Positions 18,317 through 29,100 of a stretch of DNA of 64,000 bases are shown piece after piece (the stretch's first letter is position 1; the number at the start of each line of letters is the position of its first letter). The notes under the pieces are model-generated. The model was not told the origin of the DNA and made no database searches. It saw only the letters and a program-made list of their open reading frames with translations. The stretch comes from Cinnamomum chago (Eukaryota > Streptophyta > Magnoliopsida > Laurales > Lauraceae): positions 36,258,501 to 36,322,500 of the forward strand of contig CP142452.1 of NCBI GenBank assembly GCA_038049695.1. The letters are read 5' to 3'. Position numbers and translations under genes: made by a program.

Positions 18317-19140
18317 TAGGGCATGTTTATGTACACAACCTTTCCGCGGAAAGGGGAAATTGTCATGTTTGCAAATTCCATAGAAATGAAAATATCGAAA
18401 AAGGATTTGAGTAGAATTTAGAAATTAATGTTTGGTGCGAATTTTTCTCTCTCGCTGAATTGGTGCTACTGTTGTTTGGTGTGACTATAAATTCCTTATT
18501 GAAAATCAAACTTCCTTGTTTGGTGCAATAATTTTTTGTGGAGAATTAACAAAAACCTTTATATAATTAAATTATCTATTTAAATAAATCCCAAATCACG
18601 ACCAACAAAGAAAGAGACGTTCTAATATAAATTCCCATCCGACCATTACAAAACATCCACTAGACATATCAAATGCCCTCATGAACTTGACATATCCAAC
18701 GGTTCTATTACAAAGCATCCACCTGATCGTAGGAAATGAGGGTGAGAGAGTGGGGTGGTTGGGGTTGGGACCTGGCTGCAGGGAATGAGAGTGAGAGGGC
18801 AGGGGTGGCTCGGGTTGGATGTTGGACGCATGGGAGGTGAGAAAGAGATAGGGGGAGAGAGAGGGGGAGGGGGAGAGGGCAAGAGAGGAGCAAACTTGCT
18901 GATGGTTGACGACTGATGGGTATGGTTCTTGCTGCTGATTGACAAAGGTAGGGTTTTGGGTTGATCTGGAGAAAAGAGTGAGGAAGTGAGATTATATAAA
19001 AGTGAGGAGTTTTTTGATGAAATGGAATTTCCATACCCGCCTATGGAAACCCATTTCCAGCATTTTGCAGGGAGAATTGTGACTATGCAGAAAACTATTT
19101 TCATGGAATTCCTCCGCTCCAAACATATGAAAAATGAGTT
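18317..19140. mobile_element. Possible Harbinger/Tourist-like remnant
   Basis: The left side begins GGGCATGTTTATG, like the GGGC.TGTTT ends of PIF/Harbinger elements. Near the right side a degenerate opposite copy, CTCCAAACATATG, is seen. The interior repeats words such as TTTGGTGCGA and TTTGGTGCAA, and GGAAATT-type sequence near both ends. A purine-rich stretch at 18780-18900 gives spurious proline/serine-rich frames on the minus strand. Exact ends and a 3-bp duplication could not be fixed. Confidence 0.28.
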
Positions 19141-20919
19141 TTTTTACGGAAAACCGTCTACTTTTCTGCAAAAAGTGTTACACAACTGTATCACTTTACC
19201 TAATTTCAACAGCACCCTCTTTCTTTGCTAGTCCAAAACTGGGCGCTCTTTAACATGATTTAAAATCACGATATCGGTTGTAGTATTGGCCGCCTCCCAA
19301 AACCGTTGCGGTATTGGTATTGGTTGTGGTTCACAGTTTGTCGAGGTCATTGTGTCATGAACTTTTGTTTAGTCTAAAAGAATTTGAAAAAGATATCCAA
19401 ACAAACCCACCAAAATAAGTTGGAATATCAAAAGTTTTATAGAATACAACCATAATTATGACTTATGAGCTATCTTTAAGAAAATAAAACTTGTTTGTAT
19501 AAAGTATACCCACCCAAGCATCACAAAATTATCAAGAAAGCTGTGAATCTCAAGGACGTGCAATCATCATTTCTAAGTTATTTCTAACAAATCTTTAAAA
19601 AAAATGGAAAAAAACACTAAATGATAACCCGGCAAAGTTGTATGTGATTTTTTGGACCAAATCCGGAAAAAAAAGAGTGTTTTTTTTAGTTATGGCTTGA
19701 AAGGTGTTGGAATTGAAATAAAAGGAAGAAGAACTGCCAGAAGCCTGAAAATGTATTTGAAAGTGGGTGAAATGGAATAAAAGATGAGAAAGAAGGGTTT
19801 TATCAATTGGCCGAGAATTTCAATATATCGGATAAGACCGATAATTTAATGACTCGACCGATATTTACCGATAATTTGGGGGTATTTTGGTATTCTGGTA
19901 CTAAGACTGAGACGTACCTATTTATCATTTCAGTACTAGTCGTATCGGTTCGTATCGGCCCATACAAACCGGTATTGGTTTGTAAGCCATGCTCTTTAGG
20001 TCATGACTCCGAGGACATAGTAGTGCAGGGTGGGGCTGCAGCTTGGCCGGGTTGGGTAGGGTATTAGGTCAACCGATCGAAGCCCTACTTGAATTACATG
20101 CAGGTAACCCAACCTGAACCAACCAAAAGGAAACCCACACATATTGATCCGAAAACTGAACCGAATTGTAAATTCTAGTATCCGAGTGCAATTTGTGTTC
20201 AATTCAAACAGGTTGACTTGGGTCATTTCAGGTACCCAAATTTTTGGGTTTGGTTTGCATTTCCAAGCGTATAAAATTTAAAGGGTGAATATGCATCATA
20301 AAAATTGGAGTATATATGCTATTTATGAAATTGGGCACCCAACATAGACTGCAATGGAGAAACAGAATTCGTGTAACTGAATCCAACATAGTTGGGATAA
20401 GACTTTAATAATGTTGGGACAGGACTTTAATAATGATGATGATACATGTTTAGATGGAAATTGGGCACCCAACTTGAAATTGGGTTCCCCAAGCCTGAAC
20501 TTGAACCCAACCTGAATTCCATAAGGTTTTTAAATTCAGGTACAGTCCCAACCTGAACCCGAACCGGAACCCGAACAATCCCAACCCAAAATTCACTTGC
20601 GATCGGGTCAGGATACAGATTTGGTTTGGCCTGACCTGACCCAACTTGCAACTCTAGTGCAGAAATCCTCCATGTGCCGGCATTGACATGGTGCGGGTCC
20701 CTCCATGTGAACAGTTTCCTCCATGATACAGGGTTTTACGTTTCCTCCATGATACAGGGTTATATCTTTTTGTTATTCGTATTCATTGGGTGAAGTGAAT
20801 TAGCAAATGAGATCCTGAATACCCTACCTCTTAAGCTTCCATGTCCCAATAATTATGTCAGATTCCCATTGGAAACAATTATTGGAAGTTCGAATCATCC
20901 CTCTTTTATTTTTTTGGCT
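19141..20919. other. Intergenic DNA with low-complexity words
   Basis: Stretches rich in CGGTATTGGT and GGTATCGG (19260-19330, 19930-19975) and in CCCAACCTGAAC (20100-20650). The phrases TTGGGCACCCAAC and TCCTCCATGATACAGGGTT each occur twice. No gene is supported; the listed short frames lack domains. Confidence 0.55.
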
Positions 20920-20927
20920 ATCAGAGT

Positions 20928-21452
20928 AGGGCTGAATAGAACCGGGGACCGGACCACAAAACCGGACCAGACCGGACGGATTTGTGGTCTTAACAGTATA
21001 AATCCGGTCCAGTCTGGACCGGATTTGAAAAACCGGTTATATCCGGTCCGGTTCGGTCTAGACCTTTTAAGAACCGGTATGGAACGGACCGGACCGGATT
21101 AATAATAAATATTTTTTTTTAATTTTTAATACAAAACTTTAAACTTAAAATATAAAAATCATAAGTCAAAATTGTGCGTTTTGACGCCCTCCTTCGGTCC
21201 TTAACTTAGAAAACTTTACAATTCAATAACCATATTGGAAGTAATGTTAACAAAGAAAACTAGACATATTTAGGTGTAATTTAGATGTGAACTGAAAATG
21301 AAAAAAATAAAATAAAAGCTTAGGAAAAAAAAAAAAAAACAAATGACTGTTTTAGATCGGCGGTCCGGTCCTCCCATTTAAGTACAACCGGAAATCTGGT
21401 TTGACCGGATTCTGGTCCAAAAACCGGACTGGATTTCCGGTTGTGCAGCCCT
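20928..21452. mobile_element. hAT-type MITE, 525 bp
   Basis: The ends are AGGGCTGAATAGAACCGG and, inverted, AGGGCTGCACAACCGG. The flanks ATCAGAGT (20920-20927) and ATCAGAGG (21453-21460) match at 7 of 8 bases, the size expected for hAT. Both subterminal regions are packed with CCGGACC/GGTCCGG words, typical of hAT transposase binding clusters. There is no coding capacity, so it depends on another element. Confidence 0.85.
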
Positions 21453-21645
21453 ATCAGAGGGTTCCCAACCCTTTGGGCTGGACTAGTCCCTCCGGGCCGA
21501 AAGGGAAGCCGAGTGACTAATCCCTCCGGTCCCAAAGGAAAGCCGGGTAAACTCCCCTGTAGCCCCAATGTGTAGTACAGTTTCGAACTTATAACCTCCG
21601 GGTGCAAACCGTAGTCCTAGGTCAACTGAGCTAATATTAAAAACT
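21453..21645 (-). repeat. tRNA-derived SINE-like sequence, interrupted by the hAT MITE
   Basis: On the minus strand a box-A-like TTAGCTCAGTTGA (21621-21634) is followed about 32 bases later by box-B-like AGTTCGAAAC (21580-21591), the spacing of a tRNA internal promoter. A body of about 120 bp follows (GGAGGGATTAGTCACTC, GGAGGGACTAGTCCAG words). Beyond the MITE the sequence continues as AGCCAAAAAAATAAAAG (20904-20920), which looks like an A-rich tail. Target duplications are not clear. Confidence 0.5.
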
Positions 21646-22534
21646 CCAATTTTCTCATGCTTTCTTTCCTTTTTCTTTTCGCTGTTATTCATCTATAGTA
21701 TATTTCTTGTGTTTCAGATACTGTCTTCTCGAGATTTCAAGCCAATTAAAACTCTGCAAGACATGAAGCTAATTATATGAAACTAAATGCCATTAAATAA
21801 AATCAAACTAATTTTTTAACACATAACCTCAAAATTGCAATAGAAAGCAATTTCCAATGTTCCACGAGCTTTTGCCATTAAATCAAACCATGTCCAACTA
21901 TAACTGAATGAAAATGGAACAATCTCTCCAATGATCACTCTAGGAATTCATCATTATGCAAATGTTCTTCCAGGCTCTTTTTTTTTTTAAATACATATAA
22001 CTCCAATGATTTCTTTGTCAGCTTTCCCCTTAATTTTCTTTGCAATTGGTGTTCACTACTGTGGTTTTCCCATCATCCTAATAGGATAGAGGTGGGCCCA
22101 TCATCATCTCTTCATTTGAAATTCAAGATGAAACATTATCCCTTTTTTAGTAATAGTCATAAGCTGGCTTTATTAATCAGAAAATGAATTTTCCATATTT
22201 CGTTATAATATCACATGATTGGTAATTTGATTAGCACAATTTTATACATTATTAATCTTTTGCAATAATTTCATTATCAGTCACTCTGGGACCGCAAATC
22301 TTACAGAAGTAAAATTTGAGGATGTGCTACTGGCTTGAATTCCAATCATCCGTAGGTGGGCCCCATGGTGTGTGGACTGGGAGTCCGTTTCCTCAAAAAA
22401 CCACTCATCCAACCGTTGGCAAATCTCCAAGAATTTATAATGTTTACGGTTTGGAGTTATTAGAGATTTTCAGTGTTCATCAGCTTAACCAGTTTTTACG
22501 TGACGAGGTTTTTGTATTTTGGGTTTAATCCAAC
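21646..22534. other. Intergenic AT-rich DNA
   Basis: No gene or bounded repeat is seen. A short GTGGGCCCCATGGTGTG stretch near 22355 resembles words common in the intronic elements at 26-33 kb. Confidence 0.5.
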
Positions 22535-23555
22535 ATCTTTTGTGTAGAATTTAGAGGATTTTACTGGAAAAATCTTTTGTGTAGAATTTAGAGGATTTTA
22601 CTGGAAAAATTCCGAAATATAGTCATTTATTCCTAAACGTCCTCGCAAATTGAGTAGCACTAATGAGGTCTTTTCACCAATTTTTTAATATTTTTTTATA
22701 CTTTTTTCTTAGCGATCATAGCGCTCACTCGTCAAAACTCAAAACATCTCCTAATGTCTTCTTCTTCCTCTCCTCCTATTTCTCCATGTGGGATTTGCAA
22801 AGAGGAAATATTGAATTGTGCAATTAATATGTACATACGCATCATTCTTGTGTTAATCACCAGAGGCAATTGATTATGGTCGTTGACAGGAAGGACAGAT
22901 CGTTCAAGGTGATTGCCGCAAGTGATATCTACGGAGACAAAACGTTGCCCACTGAGGTATATGATTCAAAGCTTGATAGATGGTCTCTTCATCAGATAAT
23001 GCCTGCTGTCAATCTATGCTCGTTACAAAGTTTCCACGGTCTCTGTTGGATGGTTATCTTGTTGCTGGTGCTCAGAAGCGCTTATTTTTGGTCGGCAGGA
23101 TAGGACTTTACAGCACACTTCAGAGCATGAAGATTTGGGAGTTGGATCATGCCAAGACGGTGTGGGTGGAAATAAGTAGGATGCCACCAAAATATTTTAG
23201 GGCACTTTTGAGGTTATCGGCAGAAAGGTTTTGAGTACTTCGGGCAAGGTAACGACCATAATAATTAGATAAATGAAATTTGTTTTACAAGTAACATAAG
23301 AATGATGCGTATGTATATATTAATTGCACAATTTAATGTTTTTTCTTTGCAAATCGGAGAAATAGGAGGAGGAGGAGAAGACGCTAACGTTGCCCATGCG
23401 TCGCCCATGGTGACGCTATTATCGCTCAGAAAAAAAGTATAAAAAAATATAAAAAATTGGCTAGAAGACCTCATTAGTGCTATACAATTTGCGAAGACCT
23501 TTAAGGATAAATGACTATATTTCGAGATTATTCCAGTAAAATCTTCTAGAATCTA
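22535..23555. mobile_element. Long-TIR (MULE-like) element carrying a host gene fragment
   Basis: Two inverted arms of nearly 300 bp face each other: the left runs TAGAGGATTTTACTGG...TACATACGCATCATTCTTG to about 22855, and the right is its reverse complement from about 23285 to 23555. Between them lies a piece of an F-box/kelch gene. Long inverted ends around a captured exon fit a Pack-MULE. No 9-bp target duplication was found. The left end carries a 37-bp tandem duplication (22535-22571 and 22572-22608), which may hide the true border. Confidence 0.72.
22864..23253 (+). pseudogene. Captured fragment of an F-box/kelch-repeat gene
   Basis: The frame reads [17 protein letters not shown], then [20 protein letters not shown] and MPAVNLCS. 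After a frame change at about 23027 it resumes [33 protein letters not shown] and [10 protein letters not shown]. One extra T near 23230 breaks the frame, followed by a short matching tail. The wording matches plant F-box/kelch proteins of the At5g15710 type as I remember them; a stretch between NLCS and FPRS appears deleted. The F-box is not included. It is non-functional but well preserved, so capture was probably not ancient. Confidence 0.75.
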
Positions 23556-24898
23556 ACTTACTATTAAAAAAAAAAATCTTCAATTCAGTGGATAATCTCG
23601 AGATTCATGCCTTTGTCTTGTGTAAGGGGTCATAATTTGGTGACATTGCATGTCAGAGCCAAAAACCCGAGAGAGGTCTCGCTATAGCGAGCGTGACGGA
23701 CGAAGCCCAATCCGATCTGGACTCTAAGATAGAGTTTGAGACAAATTGTTATTCTAAGTGGATTATTCTTAGAAGTCTCTTTGACGAACTTAAGGCTATA
23801 AATTGGGTGATTCTCTCAACCCTAATAGAGAGACCACCTCTCTCATTAATCTGAGTAAGATTTCTTAGAGATATAGTTATTCTCTAGAGCCATTGAGAGA
23901 TTGTTCTGAAGGGTTACTCTAGAAGGTTTTTGTGCTTCTACTCTTGTAGAAGATTGATTATCTTGGTTGACAAGGTCCGATGGAAACAAGTAAGGAGAAC
24001 GGTGCACGGTAGAAATCGTGGCAATGAAAGTTATGTAAGAATAACTACAGTACTTAAATCGAGTTACTAACCGAGGTAAATGAGCTGTGAGTATATCTTG
24101 TAACTGTTCGTGAGTTCTTAATTTCTGGATGGTGATTTTTCTCCCTGAAAAGGATTTCTACGTTAAATATTGTGTCTGCCTTCTTATGGTGTGTGATTGA
24201 TAGGTTTATTTGCTAATTCTATCTAGTTTGATTTGTTACATCCGCTGCATTGTTTTGATTAATTAGACTAGCATATATTCTAGTAGCTTCTGCAGAACTT
24301 TTATCCTGCATGTCTTTATTGTGCTTCAGGTTATATTTTGCCCCAGAAAAACTTAGTTGGGCCAGATAGTCAAACCCTAGGCCTAAACCCCAAACACAAC
24401 TCTAAGTCATTAATATAACCCTAATCCCTATACCTTAGCACAAAACCTAAATAAAAAACACATGGATGAAAAAAATATACAAAAGTAAGAGTATGCAACA
24501 TATGAAAGGAGCTAGAAAGTTTTAGCACACAAAAATAGGGTGTCATCAATATCAGCATGATCAATGATCCAAGCACTTGATTTTAGCTTTTAAAAGTCTA
24601 AAAGGCTATACATCTTGCAAATTTATTGTCCTGAATCCAACAGTGGAAAATTTAAAGACTAGTGCCCAACCCAATTCAAGGGGGAGAAGGCATGTGTGAA
24701 GGGATTGGGCCTTAGATAGGCCCATGTGGGAGGGTGGCAGGAGGGGGATGCTCGTTGTCCTCATTTGTCATATAAATATCAAATGCCCATTTATACACGA
24801 GGTAGCCTGTGAATTAGTGTTAGGTGCTTTGTTATCTTGGAGGAGTTGCAGGTTCACGCCCTATGAGTGCATTTTTAGATCTTTTAGAAGTGCAAATC
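23556..24898 (+). other. Possible LTR or leader remnant, otherwise intergenic
   Basis: From about 23640 to 24330 the composition resembles a retrotransposon LTR in plus orientation: a TATA-like CTATAAATTGG (23796), then pyrimidine-rich sequence and a T-rich end. No terminal TG/CA pair, primer site or target duplication could be fixed, so this stays a suggestion. From 24330 to 24898 nothing is recognised. Confidence 0.3.
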
Positions 24899-25415
24899 GG
24901 GGTGGCAAATGGGTCAGGTCTGGTTGACCTGGATTATTTACAAGTTGAATGTCGACTCACATGTGACCCATTTTAAAATCGGGCCACAAAACCTCAACCT
25001 GCACCTGATGCAGGTCAACCTGAATTAACCAGCATCCAACACAGGTCAGCCCGTTTACACGACGCAACCTGTATAAGCTTGAGCCAAGCCCAATCCAATT
25101 CAACAATATAGCTGTATTTGAGTTTGGTTGCAAGCAAATTATTTAAAAAAAAACCACGAGAAGCTTGGCTTATTTGATATAAAATTAACTATAATAAGTA
25201 CCAAAATATTAAAACCACCGAACCATTTAAATGCATTTAGATATACGGGTTGATCCTTACCCGGCATGCCTAAATGGGATATAGGGATTGTGCAGGTTAT
25301 GTGGGTTGAAAATCAAACTTGACTCGTTCAAATGAGGATCAGGTTTCCCTGATCCATCACCAACCTGTATGTACTGCCGGTCAGGTTATGCAAGTCAGGT
25401 CAAAATTTTCCACCC
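24899..25415. mobile_element. Possible hAT-like MITE
   Basis: The ends GGGGTGGCAAATGGGTCAGG and (inverted) GGGTGGAAAATTTTGACCTG are similar. Both subterminal parts repeat GGTCAGGT/ACCTGAC words. No convincing 8-bp duplication is seen (TGCAAATC left, GTACAGCC right). Confidence 0.4.
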
Positions 25416-25542
25416 GTACAGCCATTATATGCCCCATAATTGCATCACTGAGGTGTATATCAATTCGATTCTAGTGCCTCTTCCATGGGTGGCTTGTGAT
25501 GTGATCAGCATGGGACTGCCTTTGCAATGCATTTGAGACCGT

Positions 25543-25546
<4 letters not shown>

Positions 25547-25591
<45 letters not shown>
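25547..25591. repeat. (GA)n microsatellite
   Basis: About 22 uninterrupted GA units, 230 bp past the CAR stop codon. It may lie in or near the 3' UTR. Confidence 0.95.
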
Positions 25592-25594
<3 letters not shown>

Positions 25595-25820
25595 TAAACA
25601 TATAACAAGGACAAATGCATATACCTCCGCAGCGTGGCATGGCAATGTCCAGCATCCACCATGGTAAGCACACCCAACATTGTAACAGTAATCAGTGTTC
25701 ATCAGTATTATCACATCTATACCCAACAGGAAACTAAACTGGGAAGTCTCCATGTACACATATCCATGAGATCATCCAATGATACTGATTACAAACTGCC
25801 TGAGCGATGCAGATTAATCT
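25592..25820 (-). other. Probable CAR 3' UTR or downstream flank
   Basis: It follows the CAR stop codon on the minus strand. I see no clear AATAAA signal and no further exon. Confidence 0.4.
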
Positions 25821-26111
25821 TTAGAAGACCTTGGAACCAGGAAGGTTGATCCACTGCAGCTGCAATTCAACTTCACCACATTCAACATTCCTGAGTCGCA
25901 GGATCATGTTTTGAACAACCTTTCCATCGTACCAGATGATGCAGCTCTCCTTAGACAGGCAGTTTTGACCGTTTGGCTCAAGTTTTCTTATTATGGTGCC
26001 ATCTGGGATTCCTTCAAAGGGCATCCTCACAGCCTCCACAAAAGGTTTGAAGTCAAACTCCGCATCTCCCATGCTGTCATCTAGGGTGAAGGTGTCGTGG
26101 TCGAACACACT
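25821..26111 (-). CDS. CAR: CAR exon 3
   Basis: 96 residues starting SVFDHDTFTLDDSMGD after the acceptor TATATGCAG and ending LPGSKVF with TAA. It holds calcium loop 3 and the CAR-specific C-terminal half. Confidence 0.93.
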   Translation of the reverse strand, partial: SVFDHDTFTLDDSMGDAEFDFKPFVEAVRMPFEGIPDGTIIRKLEPNGQNCLSKESCIIWYDGKVVQNMILRLRNVECGEVELQLQWINLPGSKVF

Positions 26112-29100
26112 CTGCATATACATTAGATGAGTAAGGTAGAAGGGATTAAACAGAGAATATTACATTAATCTTTTCCTACCGTTTGGTAATTTTACATGTA
26201 AAATAAAGTGTAGTAAAGCATCAAATCAAGAGAGAATAAAATATAATGGGGTTATTATGATGATATTTTACTTTTAGTTATTTGGTATGAAATGTTTTTG
26301 ACTTTCTGTATAGAAAAGTAGAGGGTTTTTTTTTTTTTGTCTTTTAGTGGAGAAAGGAGGTTGCTTTTTGACATTTTTTGAAAAAGATGGAGGGGATTTT
26401 GAATTAAAGTGCTATTGATGTGACCTCTTGTCAGAAAAATGGAGGCTTTACGTGACATTTACTAATCTAGTAAAGGGCCAAATGGAGGTGAAACTAACTA
26501 AAAACTGGGGCACGAAAGGCTTGAATCAGCTCGATCATATGCCAGCTCTCCTAAGCTCAAGCTTAGGATAAGGTAAGCTCAAGTGTGTGGTGGGGCCCAC
26601 CTGGGGGCCCACATGGGGCAGGGGATGAGAGGATTTTAAGGACTCACTGAGATCCTCCTCTCTGCAAAAAATCAGCCACAACCGTGATTTCTATCATCTC
26701 TATATAGGTCTAAAAGTTTAATGGTCAACAGTCCATTCAAACAGTCCATTCGAACCGATACATAGTTGATCCAACGGTCTAGTAAATTCGGATCTAACCG
26801 AAAGTAGGTGGACTATGGACACGTTTTAATTTAGGGGGGTCACGTGTTTAGTCCATTTGGATGGATCAAAGGTGGGCCCCACAAGTATGAGCTTACTAAA
26901 TTTTCTCCAAAGCTCGAGCTTAGGAGAGCCTTGCCCATACATATATATATATATGGAAAATTCTAAAAAACGCCCCTTTTCCACCCCTCTTTTTTTATTT
27001 TTTTTCCTCATCGGGCTCATGTTGAGTCAATCTAGTCTTTTCACACACACTACCCTCTAATAAATAGTCAATAATCCAAGTTTGACACTCATCCAACTTT
27101 TTCGCACAATTGGATTGAAATCATAATAAAATGATGCCTCTAAACCATTAAATTTTAGGGTCATGGATCAAAATGGGCTCAAGATTTTGCATATAGATAA
27201 GCCTCATATGAATCTTTCCATTAAATGGACTTTCATGATCATCATGTATCCCAGTGGGACCAATTGAGAGGGGCATTTTCTCCTAGAAAAATGCTCAGGC
27301 ACTGTGTAGCGCTCCTCATATATATAAATGGGAGATGCTCCTATGAGAGCATCTCCCACCTTACCGTGAGAGATAAGGTGGGGGCCCTCACATTTAACTT
27401 GTTGGCATTGGATATGGATTTGAGGGGCCCTACCTTATCTCTCATAGTAAGGTGAGAGATGCTCTCATAGGAGCATCTTCCTCTATATATATATATAGTT
27501 CTCACTGTGCTTCCGTGAGAACTGTTGGCGGGGCCCACCTAACAACCCATCCAAACCATGCACAAATAGGGAAACCCTGATAGTCATTGATACCAAGGAT
27601 TGTCACACATCTGAATGTACTGAACCGTTGGATCAAGAGTTGAATCTTTTTTTATTTTATTTTTTATAAATATGAAGCCAATAAACTTTTCGGCCATGGA
27701 TGAAGAGATTAAGGGCATGGGTTTGGGACCAAACTTGATACTTGGGTGGGGGGGTGGTTATCAGGTGCACCAGGTGCACATCTTGCGCACCAGGGTGGGA
27801 CCCACCTAATGATCCATCCAAATGGACCACACACACCAAATTTCACATGGTCCCCAGGTTTTGCACCCATCTGAATAGACTGGATCATTGGATAGACTGC
27901 ACACCCATTCGAATGGACTGTACACCGTTAAACTTATGGGGCCCAGATGGAGATGATAGGGTTTAGGAGTAGGGCTGATTTTTTGTAGAGATGGGCCCAA
28001 GGAGATCTTTCGATCCCCCAAGTCGGGCCCCACGTTGAGGCGCACCTACTGGTCTAGTGCGAGTCACGCACTGGATCATTACTCATATATATATATATAT
28101 ATGAGTAATTCTCCAAAACGCCCCTTTTTTCCGCCCTTTTTTTTTGTCATAAGGCTCACTTTGAGTCAATCTAGTCTTTTCACACACTACACCCCCATGA
28201 ATAGTCACAAGTCTAAATTTGACACCAATCCAACTTTTCCTCACCATTGGATTGAAGTCAAAAGAAAATGATGCCTCTAAAACCATTAAATTCTTGGGCC
28301 ATGGATTAAAGGGTTAGGATGATCTCATGGAGACCAAATTTTACATATAGGTAGGGCTCATATTTATCTTTCCATCCAATGGACTTCCATGATCATCATG
28401 CATCCTAGTTGGCCCAAATAGGAGGGGCGTTTTTCTCCTAAAAAACGCCCGGGCACTGTCTAGCGCTACCTTATATATGTATATGTATATGTGTGTATGT
28501 ATGTACATATCCTACAGACAATCCATATGGAGATATCCACGTGGACAACCATGTGAGGCCCACATGGGCACTAATCCGAATGGACCATCAAAACCCCCAC
28601 CCCCTATTTTCACCAGATCCATTGGATTTGCAACAATCCGAATGGAATGGCACTATTGGATCAATGGTCAGATTTTTTTCTTTATATAAAGCCATTAAAC
28701 TTGCAGGCAACGAATCAAGGAGTTAGGATGATCTGCTGGAATTGCAATTTTGCACATAAGTAGGTCACATCAAGATCTTTCAATCCCCTACTTCAGCCGA
28801 GATTGATGGGGGCCTAGCTGGGCCCACAAGGCCGTCCACATGGAGGTCCATGGGAACCACCCATAGCATAGCATGACACATACAAACCGTTAAACTTGAG
28901 GACCACAGAAAAAAGGAGTTACAATGATTGAATGGACTCGCATCCATGTCTTTCAATCCCACACATCTCACATGATTGGTGGGGCCACAGGTGGGCCCCA
29001 TAAACCAGTCGGCATGGTATTCTGTACAGGACATCTGCAGCTGAGCAGATTGAGATAGGCAACCATTTTGTATGGCAACATCTTTGTCACATCACTACTG

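Noticed and set aside
18679..19122. Proline/serine-rich minus-strand frames
   Set aside because: They come from a purine-rich low-complexity tract (GGGAGAGAGAGGGGGAGG) and have no homologue I recognise.
21570..21640. Possible tRNA gene
   Set aside because: The box A and B spacing fits, but the stems do not close and an extended body and A-rich tail follow; SINE is the better reading.
24899..25415. Firm assignment as a hAT MITE
   Set aside because: The ends look right, but the 8-bp flanks do not match, so it is kept only as a low-confidence candidate.
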